Of a stretch of DNA of 64,000 nucleotides, positions 1 to 8,631 are shown in pieces. The position numbers and the translations under genes were made by a program. The notes under the pieces were generated by a model, which saw only the letters and a list, made by a program, of their open reading frames with translations, did no database searches and was not told where the DNA came from. The DNA lies in the NCBI RefSeq assembly GCF_018326285.1, contig NZ_AP023362.1:4960001-5024000 (forward strand), read 5' to 3'. Position 1 is the first letter of the stretch. Each line of letters starts with the position of its first letter. The stretch comes from Mycolicibacterium sp. TY81. Its GTDB lineage: Bacteria > Actinomycetota > Actinomycetes > Mycobacteriales > Mycobacteriaceae.

Positions 1-1025
1 GCGCCCTGCCCGCGGCCGAGGTTCGGTACGCGGTGAAAGCCAACCCGGCCGAGCCCATCCTGCGGCTCCTGGCAGGCCTCGACTGCGCCTTTGACGTCGC
101 GTCCGTCGGTGAGGTCGACCTGTGCGCGGCGGCCGGCATCGACGGCGCCCGGATGACGTTCGGGAACCCGCTCAAGAAGCCGGCCGAGATTGCGTACGCG
201 TTTGCGCGGGGCGTCCGGCGGTTCACCTTCGACACCGCGGCCGGCCTGGCGGCGATCGCCGAGAACGCGCCGGGCTCGAGCGTCGAATGCCGCATTGCGC
301 CGACGTTTCCGTCGTCGGTGACGCCGTTCGGGCACAAGTTCGGCTGCGCGCCCGCCGATGCGGCCGGGTTGTTGACGGAGGCTGCCCGGTCGGGACTCCG
401 GGCGGACGGGGTGGCTTTCCACGTCGGCTCGCAGCAGCTCGATGCGGGCGCGTGGGAGATCGGCATCCGGTGCGCGCGTGACATTTTCGAAGCCGTACCC
501 GGCCTGACGACACTCAACCTGGGCGGCGGCATCCCGATCTCGTACGACGCACCCGTACCCGACGTCGCGATCGTGGGTGGCGCCATCGCCGACGCCCTCG
601 GACGGCACTTCCCGGCGCTCCCCCACGTCGTCATCGAACCCGGGCGCGCGGTGGTCGGCTCAGCCGGCACGCTCTCGTCCGAAGTGGTGTCGGTGCGGAC
701 CGGCACCGACGGTCGCCGCTGGGTGTACCTCGACATCGGGCGCTACGGCGGACTGGCCGAGACCGAGAACGAATACATCCGGTACCGGCTGCGCACGAAC
801 CGCGACAGTGATCCCGTCGACGACGCCGTGGTCGCCGGTCCGACGTGCGACGGCGACGATGTGCTGTACCGGCGGTATCCACTGCCGGTGACGCTACGTC
901 CGGGCGATCTCGTCGAGATCGAAGCGGCGGGCGCGTATACGACGAGCTACGCCTCGTCGTTCAATGGATTTGTCCCGCTTGCAACGCAATTCGTGGAGGT
1001 CACAGATGCAGTCACAACCGGGTAG
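1..1025 (+). CDS. Ornithine/lysine-type PLP decarboxylase, 5' end cut by window
   Basis: Fold-type III (alanine racemase-like barrel) amino-acid decarboxylase, probably making putrescine or cadaverine for the polyamine enzyme encoded next. The open frame runs in from before the window: the first complete codons (from base 3) give the PLP-lysine motif YAVKANP, so an internal GTG at 33 is not the start. Further family motifs follow: HVGSQQ, the glycine loop GGGIP, EPGRAVVG for phosphate binding, and GPTCDGDD with the active-site Cys and Asp of the partner subunit, then YTTSYASSFNGF. About 340 residues are visible, close to full length. It overlaps the next start by 20 bp, so the two are translationally coupled. 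The substrate (ornithine, lysine or another basic amino acid) cannot be told from sequence alone. Confidence 0.9.
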   Translation, partial: ALPAAEVRYAVKANPAEPILRLLAGLDCAFDVASVGEVDLCAAAGIDGARMTFGNPLKKPAEIAYAFARGVRRFTFDTAAGLAAIAENAPGSSVECRIAPTFPSSVTPFGHKFGCAPADAAGLLTEAARSGLRADGVAFHVGSQQLDAGAWEIGIRCARDIFEAVPGLTTLNLGGGIPISYDAPVPDVAIVGGAIADALGRHFPALPHVVIEPGRAVVGSAGTLSSEVVSVRTGTDGRRWVYLDIGRYGGLAETENEYIRYRLRTNRDSDPVDDAVVAGPTCDGDDVLYRRYPLPVTLRPGDLVEIEAAGAYTTSYASSFNGFVPLATQFVEVTDAVTTG

Positions 1026-2208
1026 CAGCTTTGCGGGCTGTCACGTGCTGGCCGAATTCACCGGCGTCGACCGCGACCTGGCCAACGATCGCGTGCGGCT
1101 GCGCCACCTGCTGCGCACCTCCGTCGAGCGGGCCGGAGCCACGGTGTGCGACATGGTGGACAAGCGCTTCGAGCCACACGGCGTGACGGTGTTGGCGTTG
1201 CTCGCCGAATCGCACGCCTCGATCCACAGCTACCCCGAACGCGGCGCGATGTTCGTCGACGTCTTCACCTGCGGTGAGTCGGCCGACGCCGAGGAGGCCG
1301 TTCGGTTGCTGCGACAGGCCGTGGGCGCGGCAGATGCCCACATCCACACGGTGTTTCGCGGAGCGGGACGGCAGATCGTCGAGCCGATGGCACCCGGCAT
1401 CACCCGCACCTGGCAGCTCACCGATGTGCTGTGCGATGTCCACACTGAGTTTCAACACCTGGTGATCGGCCGGACGGAGCAAGGCATCTCGCTGTTCAGC
1501 GACTCGGACCGGCAGAGCACCGAATTCAGCCAGCTCGTCTATCACGAGGCACTGATGGTGCCGGCGCTGCTGCTGGCCGAGACGGTCGACCGGGTGCTGA
1601 TCATCGGTTCCGGCGAAGGTGTGGCCAGCCAGATGGCTGTCGCCGCCGGGGCCACGCATGTCGACCACGTCGACATCGACCGCGAGGCCGTCCGGCTCTG
1701 CGCCGAACACCTGCCCTACGGCTATGCGCCCGATGAATTGGCAAGGGCCGAAGCCGGACTCGGCCCCGTCACAGTGCACTACACCGACGGATACGAGTTT
1801 GTCGCAGATTACTCCGGACCCAGGTATGACGTCGTCGTCATCGATCTCCCCGACGAACGCGCTGAGGCCGCCCAGCACAACCGCCTCTACGGCGCGGAGT
1901 ACATGAAGCTGTGCGGTGACATCGGCACCGTCGTCACCGGCCAGGCCGGCTGCCCCACGCTATGGCGCAACGAGACGCTGATCCGGTCATGGGAGCGTTT
2001 CGGCGAAACCTTCGGCACCGTGGTCTATTTCGGCAGCGACGAGCACGAGTGGGCGTTCCTGTCCGGTACCGCCGGCGTCGTGGAGGATCCGCTCGCCACC
2101 ATGACGGCTCGGCTGGAGGCGCTGCCATATCGATGTCAGACGATCGACGCCGCGGCGTTGGCGGCGGCGACGACGCCGCCGATGTCCCTGCGGGAGAAGA
2201 GTCGGTAG
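1006..2208 (+). CDS. Fused AdoMet decarboxylase (SpeH type) - spermidine synthase (SpeE)
   Basis: 400-residue two-domain polyamine enzyme. Residues 1-130 are a bacterial class 1B AdoMet decarboxylase: the self-cleavage site is Glu68-Ser69 in ESHASIHSYPERG, where Ser69 becomes the pyruvoyl group, with His74 and the Cys in FTCG further on. Residues 140-400 are a Rossmann aminopropyltransferase with a GSGEG AdoMet loop, HVDIDRE and a DVVVIDLPDE segment in place of the usual DxxDP. It would decarboxylate AdoMet and pass the aminopropyl group to the diamine made by the upstream enzyme. Start at ATG 1006 is preceded by a GGAGG ribosome site inside the end of the decarboxylase gene; an upstream in-frame ATG at 964 has no such site. 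Confidence 0.9.
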   Translation: MQSQPGSSFAGCHVLAEFTGVDRDLANDRVRLRHLLRTSVERAGATVCDMVDKRFEPHGVTVLALLAESHASIHSYPERGAMFVDVFTCGESADAEEAVRLLRQAVGAADAHIHTVFRGAGRQIVEPMAPGITRTWQLTDVLCDVHTEFQHLVIGRTEQGISLFSDSDRQSTEFSQLVYHEALMVPALLLAETVDRVLIIGSGEGVASQMAVAAGATHVDHVDIDREAVRLCAEHLPYGYAPDELARAEAGLGPVTVHYTDGYEFVADYSGPRYDVVVIDLPDERAEAAQHNRLYGAEYMKLCGDIGTVVTGQAGCPTLWRNETLIRSWERFGETFGTVVYFGSDEHEWAFLSGTAGVVEDPLATMTARLEALPYRCQTIDAAALAAATTPPMSLREKSR

Positions 2209-2233
2209 CCGACGCCGAGTAGGGTCGGTGCCC

Positions 2234-2716
2234 ATGCGACTCGTCGGTACCGTCTTGGCCTTGGCAGGTGCGCTCACAATGCTCGGACCGATGGCTACCG
2301 CGTCCGCCGATGCGGCGAGCCCGTTCGACGTCTCCAACCCCACCGTCGGGCACCTGGACCCGGCGTTGTTGGCCGCCATCCAGCAGGCGGCGACCGCGGC
2401 CGCGGCCGAGGGCATCCCCATGACGGTCACCTCCGGCTGGCGCACTCCCGAGTTCCAGCAACAACTGCTCGACGACGCGATCCAGACCTACGGCAGTTAC
2501 AACGCGGCGCGGCAATACGTTCAGACGCCACAGCAGTCCAAGCATGTCAGCGGTCAGGCCGTCGACATCGGCGGCCAGAGCGCCGACAGGTGGCTGATCG
2601 CCAACGGTGCACGCTTCGGTCTGTGCCAGATCTACGCCAACGAACTCTGGCACTTCGAGCTCGCCACCGATGCCCAGGGGGCATGCCCGCCGCTGCTGCC
2701 CAACGCCGCCAGTTGA
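2234..2716 (+). CDS. Secreted M15B (VanY-like) D,D-carboxypeptidase
   Basis: 160-residue exported zinc peptidase of the VanY/M15B family, expected to trim D-Ala-D-Ala stem peptides of peptidoglycan. A Sec signal peptide covers about residues 1-26, ending in ATASADA. The catalytic signature is present: SGWRTPEFQQ, then SKHVSGQAVDIG (the SxHxxGxAxD metal site) and ELWHFEL with the last zinc His. ATG 2234 is preferred; a GTG two codons earlier would also fit. It sits 25 bp after the spermidine gene but is functionally unrelated. Its stop abuts the stop of the convergent gene (2716/2717). Confidence 0.85.
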   Translation: MRLVGTVLALAGALTMLGPMATASADAASPFDVSNPTVGHLDPALLAAIQQAATAAAAEGIPMTVTSGWRTPEFQQQLLDDAIQTYGSYNAARQYVQTPQQSKHVSGQAVDIGGQSADRWLIANGARFGLCQIYANELWHFELATDAQGACPPLLPNAAS

Positions 2717-3475
2717 TCAGCTGAGTGAGAGCGCCTGCGCGTCGTCGTAGGACATCGCGGTGGGAGTCGGCGCGCCCGTGGCGTATGCCGTCGCCGCCGC
2801 GGCAGCTTGCGTGATGGCGACGCGGAACGGCAGTGACCCGGTGCTCACGCGACGGACGCCGAGTTCGCCGAGCCGGCGGAATGGCAACTGGGCGAGCAGG
2901 TTGAGCGGAATATCTCCGAGCTCGGCGACGAGCTGCTCGATCAGGCGCTCGTCGCGCAGGCCGGGTACGAAGACGCCGTCCGCGCCGGCGTCGACGTACG
3001 CCGACGCGCGTCGGGTGGTGTCAGCCGTGGGCAGATGCAGCCAATAGGTGTCGACGCGGGCGTTGATGAACACGTCCGGCGCGGCGGCCTTGAACGTCGC
3101 GATCAGCGCGCACTGCTCGTCGAGCGCCGCGAGGTGATCGCCGCGGCCGTCCTCGATGTTGACCCCGGCGATACCGATGGCGTGCAGCTCCGCGGCCAGC
3201 GCTGCCGGGTCCATACCGAAACCCGCCTCGATGTCGACCGTCACCGGAACCGGCAGCCGAGCCAATGTCCGTGCCAGAGCTAGAGTTTCCGCCCCGGTGG
3301 CGCCGGCGGCATCAGGCAGTCCGTATGAGGCGGCGACGCCGAGACTGGTCGTCCCGACCGCGCGAAATCCGGCGCGGACAAACGCCGCAGCGGAGGCGAA
3401 GTCCCAGGCGTTGGGTAGGAGGAGCGGTTCATCGCCGCGGTGCAGGTTCACGAACTGTGCGGCGGGCTCGTCCAT
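2717..3475 (-). CDS. Isocitrate lyase/PEP mutase-family protein
   Basis: 252-residue member of the isocitrate lyase/phosphoenolpyruvate mutase superfamily (carboxyphosphonoenolpyruvate mutase-like). Visible features are the N-terminal LPNAWDFASA segment, VDIEAGFG with metal-ligand acidic residues, NIEDGRGD and INARVDTYW. These match a group annotated across Actinobacteria whose members act on small C-C or C-P bond substrates such as oxaloacetate, methylisocitrate or phosphonates. The KKCGH catalytic loop of true isocitrate lyases is absent, so the reaction is not predictable. It stands alone between convergent genes. Confidence 0.8.
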   Translation of the reverse strand: MDEPAAQFVNLHRGDEPLLLPNAWDFASAAAFVRAGFRAVGTTSLGVAASYGLPDAAGATGAETLALARTLARLPVPVTVDIEAGFGMDPAALAAELHAIGIAGVNIEDGRGDHLAALDEQCALIATFKAAAPDVFINARVDTYWLHLPTADTTRRASAYVDAGADGVFVPGLRDERLIEQLVAELGDIPLNLLAQLPFRRLGELGVRRVSTGSLPFRVAITQAAAAATAYATGAPTPTAMSYDDAQALSLS

Positions 3476-3509
3476 GCATCCATGGTGCCAGCCATGGCGC
3501 GATGTCCAT

Positions 3510-5042
3510 TCAGCACGGGATGATGTATGCCGGATCTGTGGTCATGTCCAGCCACTTCCCGTATGCGATTCCGCCTACAGCTCGCACCCGGGAACACACC
3601 TCGCCCTGTGTGGTTCCACCGAATGCGTACACCGCATATATCGGATTCCCAGCGTCAGTTGCCTGCCGAAGAGACGGGCACGACATGTCTGTTCGCAGAT
3701 AGCCCGCGCCTGGATTTGCATCGAGAAGTCGTTGCACGCCTTGTTCGTATTCACCCGGCGTCGTCACCGATCCAAGAATCACAATTCCCTGACCGTTGCA
3801 CCTAGGAGCCGTCATCGGGGTACCCAAACCGAGATCGCCAGCTGGCACCGATGACGACCTCGGCCGTGGCGGTGCGCCACCAACGGGTGGCTGGACGGGG
3901 CGCGTCACTGTAACTGCAGGAGCAGTCATGGTGACCGTCTCAGCACCCGTTTCGTTGGCGGGGGCCGCTTCGGCAGCCGGAGGTGTCGATGCTGACGGCG
4001 AGGTAGATGAGGACGTGCCCCCCAACCGAGCACCAACGAAGGCAACTAGCCCAACCGCAGCAAGGAGCGCTACGGCGCCCGCAAATAACACCGGCCGACG
4101 ACTCGGGCGTTGATGCGGTGACGCGGCCCGACGTTGTTGCCCGCCGGGCGATGAACCGGATACCGGTGTTGCAAGTTGGGTTGCAGAAGTCGGGCCGGCT
4201 GTGCCTACGCTTGAGTGAGCCAACGCCATCGCGAATTCGCTGCAGCTACCAAACCGCTGGGCCGGGTCCTTCGACATCGCCTTGGCCAGGACTCTCTCCA
4301 TTTCGGCCAACTCCGGGCGTGTCGTTGTCAAAGATGGTGGGGCAGCAGACAGATGACTGCCAATGACGACAGCCGGGTTGGAATGCACGAATGGCGGCGC
4401 ACCGGTCAACAAATGGAACGCCGTGCAGGCCAATGCATATTGATCGGAACGGCCGTCCACTGCGCCACCGGTAAGCTGCTCAGGGGCCGCATAGTCCACC
4501 GAGCCAACTGTCATATTGGTGGCCGTGAGACCGCCGGTGTCATGGACACCTCGAGCAATACCGAAGTCGGCCAACAAGATTCTGCGATCCGACGAACGTG
4601 GGTCGGCCATCAGGATGTTCGATGGCTTTACGTCACGATGCAAGAGGTACCGCTCGTGGGCATAGTCGAGCGCACCGGCGATCGCAGACACGATGTCGCC
4701 CACATCCTTCGGCGGCATCCCATGCGGATAGCGGTCTCGGAGCAACTTCGCCGCGTCGGTACCGTCGACGTAATCCATCGCAATCCACAGCTGGCCGTCC
4801 TGCTCACCTCGGTCGTGGACAGCAACGATGTGCGAGTGCCAAAGGGACGCGGCGATATCGGCTTCGCGGGCAAAGCGCTGACGGTATTCACCATCAGCAC
4901 TGACCGCGGTAGGAAGCACTTTCAACGCTTCGAGCCGTGGCAACCGCGGGTGCTGGGCAAGGTACACCTCCCCCATCCCACCCGACCCCAACAGGCGAAT
5001 GACCCTGTAGCCAGCGAATACTTCCCCCTCAGCGACCGGCAT
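3510..5042 (-). CDS. Membrane Ser/Thr protein kinase, mycobacterial PknF/PknI-like
   Basis: 510-residue eukaryotic-type kinase. The kinase domain spans about residues 11-270: glycine loop [17 protein letters not shown]-binding Lys41 in ALKVLP, catalytic HRDVKPSN, magnesium motif ADFGIAR and APEQL. A Pro/Ser/Thr-rich linker (about 280-315) leads to one transmembrane helix near 318-340. The remaining ~170 residues should lie outside the membrane and end in a small domain with four Cys (starting [10 protein letters not shown]), resembling a sensor domain. The N-terminal [14 protein letters not shown] is typical of mycobacterial Pkn proteins. It is divergent from the amidase gene at 5110, 67 bp away, which suggests cell-wall-linked signalling, but that is only an inference. 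Confidence 0.9.
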   Translation of the reverse strand: MPVAEGEVFAGYRVIRLLGSGGMGEVYLAQHPRLPRLEALKVLPTAVSADGEYRQRFAREADIAASLWHSHIVAVHDRGEQDGQLWIAMDYVDGTDAAKLLRDRYPHGMPPKDVGDIVSAIAGALDYAHERYLLHRDVKPSNILMADPRSSDRRILLADFGIARGVHDTGGLTATNMTVGSVDYAAPEQLTGGAVDGRSDQYALACTAFHLLTGAPPFVHSNPAVVIGSHLSAAPPSLTTTRPELAEMERVLAKAMSKDPAQRFGSCSEFAMALAHSSVGTAGPTSATQLATPVSGSSPGGQQRRAASPHQRPSRRPVLFAGAVALLAAVGLVAFVGARLGGTSSSTSPSASTPPAAEAAPANETGAETVTMTAPAVTVTRPVQPPVGGAPPRPRSSSVPAGDLGLGTPMTAPRCNGQGIVILGSVTTPGEYEQGVQRLLDANPGAGYLRTDMSCPSLRQATDAGNPIYAVYAFGGTTQGEVCSRVRAVGGIAYGKWLDMTTDPAYIIPC

Positions 5043-5109
5043 TCCGGCATCCTATCGAGCGTGTCCCCGGCCATCCGCAAAATCGACGTAGGCAGCATCC
5101 GGCGCACGT

Positions 5110-5919
5110 ATGGTGTCCGACATGGACCTGCCGCCAGCCAACGCGATCGGAGGCGCCGTAACCCGCAGACAGGCGCTTCGATTGATCGGCGGCGCAGGAC
5201 TCGCCGCCTCAGTCGAGGCGTGTAGCAACACCCCCAAAGCGGTCATCGGCACAACGGCACCGTCAAGCCCAACGACGCAAGAACTACAGCGCGCTTCAGT
5301 TTCGACGGTCCCACCCGTACCCAAGCCGAACCCCGCGACATTGCTATGTCGCAATGCGTGGGGAGCTCGACCCCCGCGACCCGGCGGGCAGCGGCATACG
5401 GTGAACCGACTGACGCTTCACCACAGCGGCGTCATACTCGGAGACAACAAGCGAGCACCTTCGCGCCTGCGTCAGCACCAGCGCTACCACCAAGATAGCC
5501 ACGGTTGGATCGACATCGCCTACCACGTCAGTGTCGACCGCAACGGACACATCTACGAGCTGCGGGCCCCGCAGCTCTCGGGCGACACAGCGACCGACTA
5601 TGAAACCGCCGGCCACTTCCTGGTCGTCTGCGAGGGCGACTTCGACAAGGAACTTCTCACTGAGGCCCAGATCCACAGCACTGCAGTGGCGTTCGCATGG
5701 GCCGCACAAACCTTCGGCGTTGCGCCCAGCACGCTGGCGGGCCACCGCGACATCGCATCGAGTGCCTGCCCCGGCGCGAACCTCTATGAACGCGTCAGCT
5801 CAGGTGAACTCCTACACCGCATCGAGGCGCTACTTGCCGGTGGCGGTGTCACCCTAGAACAACTGTGTGGGCCAGCGGCCGTCGAGATCGTTGACGCGAT
5901 CGAGTCTGGTCAAGGCTGA
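5110..5919 (+). CDS. Exported N-acetylmuramoyl-L-alanine amidase/PGRP-like protein
   Basis: 269-residue amidase_2/peptidoglycan-recognition fold. The N-terminus has a Tat-type motif (TRRQALRLIGGAG) followed by ASVEACSN, a weak lipobox, so it may be a lipoprotein. Zinc-ligand motifs are LTLHHSG, AYHVSVDRNGHIYELR and GHRDIASSACPG, giving the His-His-Cys set of active amidases. It should cleave the bond between MurNAc and the stem peptide, or bind peptidoglycan. ATG 5110 is used; ATG 5122 four codons later is an alternative that still keeps the Tat motif. Confidence 0.85.
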   Translation: MVSDMDLPPANAIGGAVTRRQALRLIGGAGLAASVEACSNTPKAVIGTTAPSSPTTQELQRASVSTVPPVPKPNPATLLCRNAWGARPPRPGGQRHTVNRLTLHHSGVILGDNKRAPSRLRQHQRYHQDSHGWIDIAYHVSVDRNGHIYELRAPQLSGDTATDYETAGHFLVVCEGDFDKELLTEAQIHSTAVAFAWAAQTFGVAPSTLAGHRDIASSACPGANLYERVSSGELLHRIEALLAGGGVTLEQLCGPAAVEIVDAIESGQG

Positions 5920-5987
5920 CGATGCCAACATCGTGGCCGCCGAACCGTTCGGTGGCCACCGAATTGTCACCGTCGCACACTGGGTCT

Positions 5988-6686
5988 ATGACAGCCGAAT
6001 GCCTCGCCGCCGTTGCGTCCGCGATGGCCGACAGTACGCGCGCCCGCATGCTTATCGCGCTCATGGACGGGCGGGCCTGGACGGCAAAGGAATTGGCTGC
6101 ACACGCCGGTGTCGCACCCTCGACCGCCACCGAGCACCTCAACCGATTGGTGACGGTGGGTCTGGTCAGCGAACGCCGGCAAGGGCGCCATCGCTACGTC
6201 GAGCTGGTGGACGCCGGCGTCGCCGAGGTGCTCGAGTCACTCGCGGTGCTGGGTGAGCAGCCGTCCACACCGCCACGCGGCATGCGCGAAGCGGTGATCA
6301 ACAGTGCCCTCGCACGCGGACGGACCAGCTACGACCACTTCGCCGGGAGGCTGGGGGTGACCATCACCGAGGCGTTGCTCCGACGGGGATTGCTCGACGA
6401 GTCGTTGGCCCTCACCACCGATGGGCGCCAATGGCTGACAGATGCGCTGGGCTCTCCGTTCGAACCGGGGCGCCGGGCCGCGACGCGCGCGTGCCTCGAC
6501 TGGACCGAGCGACGCAGACACCTGGCGGGCGCGGCGGGCGCGCACATCGCGACCGCGATGTTCACACAGGGCTGGGTACGGCGCATCGGCAGCAGCCGGG
6601 CAGTCGTCGTGACACCGGCGGGTAGCGCGGGCCTCGAGCGACTGCTCGGAATTGCGGCGGCGACGCAGTTTTCAGCGGCGGGCTAG
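5988..6686 (+). CDS. ArsR-family winged-helix transcriptional regulator
   Basis: 232-residue regulator. Residues about 5-80 form an ArsR-type winged helix: ADSTRARMLIALMDGRAWTAKELA, recognition helix region VAPSTATEHLNRLV, then the wing RRQGRHRYVEL. The C-terminal ~140 residues include a segment ending in GWVRRIGSSRAVVVTPAG, typical of large ArsR proteins of the YceG/SMc type. No ArsR metal-binding CxC is visible. ATG 5988 is chosen because it places the helix-turn-helix at the usual distance from the start. Its 3' end overlaps the convergent puuD-like gene by 15 bp. Confidence 0.8.
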   Translation: MTAECLAAVASAMADSTRARMLIALMDGRAWTAKELAAHAGVAPSTATEHLNRLVTVGLVSERRQGRHRYVELVDAGVAEVLESLAVLGEQPSTPPRGMREAVINSALARGRTSYDHFAGRLGVTITEALLRRGLLDESLALTTDGRQWLTDALGSPFEPGRRAATRACLDWTERRRHLAGAAGAHIATAMFTQGWVRRIGSSRAVVVTPAGSAGLERLLGIAAATQFSAAG

Positions 6687-7388
6687 GCGTTCGTCGATTT
6701 CGATGGCCTGGGCGAGCGCGGCAAACGGTGCGTGCTGAACCGACGCCGACGTACCCGGCGCCTCCGGATGCCATTGCACCGCAACAACCCAGCCGTCGAC
6801 GGCCTCGAACGCCTCGATCAGGCCGTCGGCCGCGTGGCCGGTGGCCACCAGCCCGGACCCCAGTGACGCGATGCCCTGGTGGTGGGCCGAACCGACGATG
6901 ATCTGGTCGGACTCGTGGGCGGCACGAACTCGGCTACCTGCTGCCAGGGCAACCGGATGCCAGCCGAACAGCTCTCCGGCCGTCGCGCTCCGGTGCGGGA
7001 CTTCGCCCGGCACCAGGTCGATGCGGAGGTCACCGCCGCGAAGTACGTTCAGCACCTGCGCGCCCCGGCAGATGCCGAGCACCGGCAAGCCGGCTTCCGC
7101 TGCTCGTGCCGCCAGCGTGAAGTCGAGTTCGTCCTGTTCGTCATTGACGTCGTACACCGCCGCGGTTGCGACCTGCCCAAAGCGCTGCGGGTTGATGTCT
7201 CCGCCGCCGGGCAGCACGAGTCCACCGACGTCGGACAGCGCCACGAACGGATCGTCGACGACCAGCGGTGTCAGGCCGGCCGCTTCGACCAGTTGGACGA
7301 TCCGGTCGAAGAGTTCATTCGCCGCGATGACGCGCGGATCGTCACCGACCGAGAACCGGCGCGGTACGACGACAACGGGAGCGGCCAC
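6672..7388 (-). CDS. Gamma-glutamyl-GABA hydrolase-like class I amidotransferase (PuuD family)
   Basis: 238-residue C26/PuuD-type hydrolase that should split a gamma-glutamyl amide and return glutamate. The nucleophile elbow is GICRGAQVLNV (Cys), with HHQGI and VQWHPEAP supplying the catalytic His-Glu. The start is taken at GTG 7388 (sequence beginning VAAPVVVVPRRFS), which has a GAGAGGA ribosome site 11 bp upstream; longer versions lack family similarity and run into the preceding gene. It is the last gene of a five-gene minus-strand operon headed by an amino-acid permease and a gamma-glutamyl-ligase-like glutamine synthetase, which fits the removal of the glutamyl group at the end of the pathway. 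Confidence 0.85.
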   Translation of the reverse strand: MAAPVVVVPRRFSVGDDPRVIAANELFDRIVQLVEAAGLTPLVVDDPFVALSDVGGLVLPGGGDINPQRFGQVATAAVYDVNDEQDELDFTLAARAAEAGLPVLGICRGAQVLNVLRGGDLRIDLVPGEVPHRSATAGELFGWHPVALAAGSRVRAAHESDQIIVGSAHHQGIASLGSGLVATGHAADGLIEAFEAVDGWVVAVQWHPEAPGTSASVQHAPFAALAQAIEIDERLARR

Positions 7389-7414
7389 TATCGGGTCTGT
7401 CCTCTCATCGCGGG

Positions 7415-8614
7415 TCAGAAGTATCCGGAGTTGGGCGGCAGCGCACCGTTGACGAGGAAATCCCCAGTCGCCCAAGCTTTGTACGCCAGTGGGTTGTGGC
7501 TGGCGATGGTTCGCGCGTTGCGCCAATGCCGGTCGAGATTCAGTGTACGAGCTGTGGCCGATGCGCCACCGGTGTCGAACAGTCGCTGCGCGGCATCGAG
7601 GGTGAGACGTTCCGCGACGAGTTGGGCCTTCGCCACCTCGATTGCGGCAGCACCGATGGCCTGTTGGTCGTCGATCTGGCCGGAGTCCACCACCCGATCC
7701 AGCGCCGCCGCGGCGCCGAGCGTGACCGCGGTGGCGGTCGACGTCCAGGCCGCGATCTCCCCCACCGCCTGCAGGATGAACGGGTCCTGGGTGGCCGAGG
7801 CGGTCAGCGCGTGCGCGGCAGGCCGCGCCTTGTTCTGGACGAACCCGATGGCATCGCGCAAGGCGCCCTTGGCAATTCCCACCGCCACCGCCGTCAGGTA
7901 CAGCTGCAGGAAAGTCTGGCTGTGTGCGAGCCGGTGGTCCGCAGGCACCAGCGACACCTCGTCCTTGTGGACCACCACCGACTCGAAAGTCGTTGCACCG
8001 CTGGCGGTCAGCCGCTGCCCGAAGCCGTCCCAGTCGTCGAACAACGTCACGCCTTGGCGATCGGCCGGAATGATCACGTGTACTTCGCGGCCGTCCTCGC
8101 GTTCGGCCGACACCGCGATCAGGTCGGCGTAGAGGGTGCCGGTCGAGTAGAACTTCTTGCCGTCCAACCGGTACCGGCCGTCACCCGTGGCACGCAACGT
8201 GGTGCCGATGGCCGCGGGAGATGCGCCCACTGCTTCGGTGATCGCGTTGCCGACGATCTTTCCGCTGAGCACATCGGGGAACCAGCGGGCCCGCAGGGCG
8301 TCGTCGCCGCGGTTACCCAGGAGCCGCTCGACGAATCCGAAATGGGCGCGCAGCGCCTGGGCCACGTTGGAGCTGGCCTGCGCGATGTCGATGACGGTCT
8401 CGATGACATCGACGATGGAACCGCCTGGGCCACCGTACTCCTGAGGGATCCGGAGTGCGAGGACGCCGGTGTCGGCGATCGCGCGGATCGCCTCATGGTG
8501 CAACGTTCGGGTCAGCTCGTGCTGGGCGTCGTCCGCGCCGAGCTGCTCGACGACCGACTCCAGCGACGCCCGCCGGTCCGCGACCGACCCTGCGGCCAAT
8601 GCCGTGATGGTCAT
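7415..8614 (-). CDS. Acyl-CoA dehydrogenase-fold flavin monooxygenase (SfnB/DszC-like)
   Basis: 399-residue protein of the acyl-CoA dehydrogenase superfamily that aligns better with the SfnB/DszC group of reduced-flavin monooxygenases than with true dehydrogenases. Seen are the N-terminal helical domain with LRIPQEYGGPGGS, KKFYSTGTLYADLIAVSAE in the middle beta domain, and DTGGASATARTLNLDRHWRNARTI near the C-terminus, the last being typical of the SfnB/DszC family. The catalytic Glu of acyl-CoA dehydrogenases was not found. It lies 17 bp after a luciferase-like monooxygenase gene; such pairs work on sulfones, sulfonates or amines. The substrate here is not known. Confidence 0.8.
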   Translation of the reverse strand: MTITALAAGSVADRRASLESVVEQLGADDAQHELTRTLHHEAIRAIADTGVLALRIPQEYGGPGGSIVDVIETVIDIAQASSNVAQALRAHFGFVERLLGNRGDDALRARWFPDVLSGKIVGNAITEAVGASPAAIGTTLRATGDGRYRLDGKKFYSTGTLYADLIAVSAEREDGREVHVIIPADRQGVTLFDDWDGFGQRLTASGATTFESVVVHKDEVSLVPADHRLAHSQTFLQLYLTAVAVGIAKGALRDAIGFVQNKARPAAHALTASATQDPFILQAVGEIAAWTSTATAVTLGAAAALDRVVDSGQIDDQQAIGAAAIEVAKAQLVAERLTLDAAQRLFDTGGASATARTLNLDRHWRNARTIASHNPLAYKAWATGDFLVNGALPPNSGYF

Positions 8615-8631
8615 GGGATTTCCTTCTCGAC

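Noticed and set aside
33..1025. Start of the first gene at GTG 33
   Set aside because: The frame extends before base 3 and the codons before 33 complete the YAVKANP PLP motif, so the true start is outside the window.
4215..5225. Long open frame antisense to the Ser/Thr kinase gene
   Set aside because: Shadow of the kinase gene in high-GC DNA; no family motif and extreme composition.
7389..7526. Longer N-terminus for the PuuD-like protein
   Set aside because: The extra 46 residues overlap the preceding gene and lack family similarity; GTG 7388 has a ribosome site.
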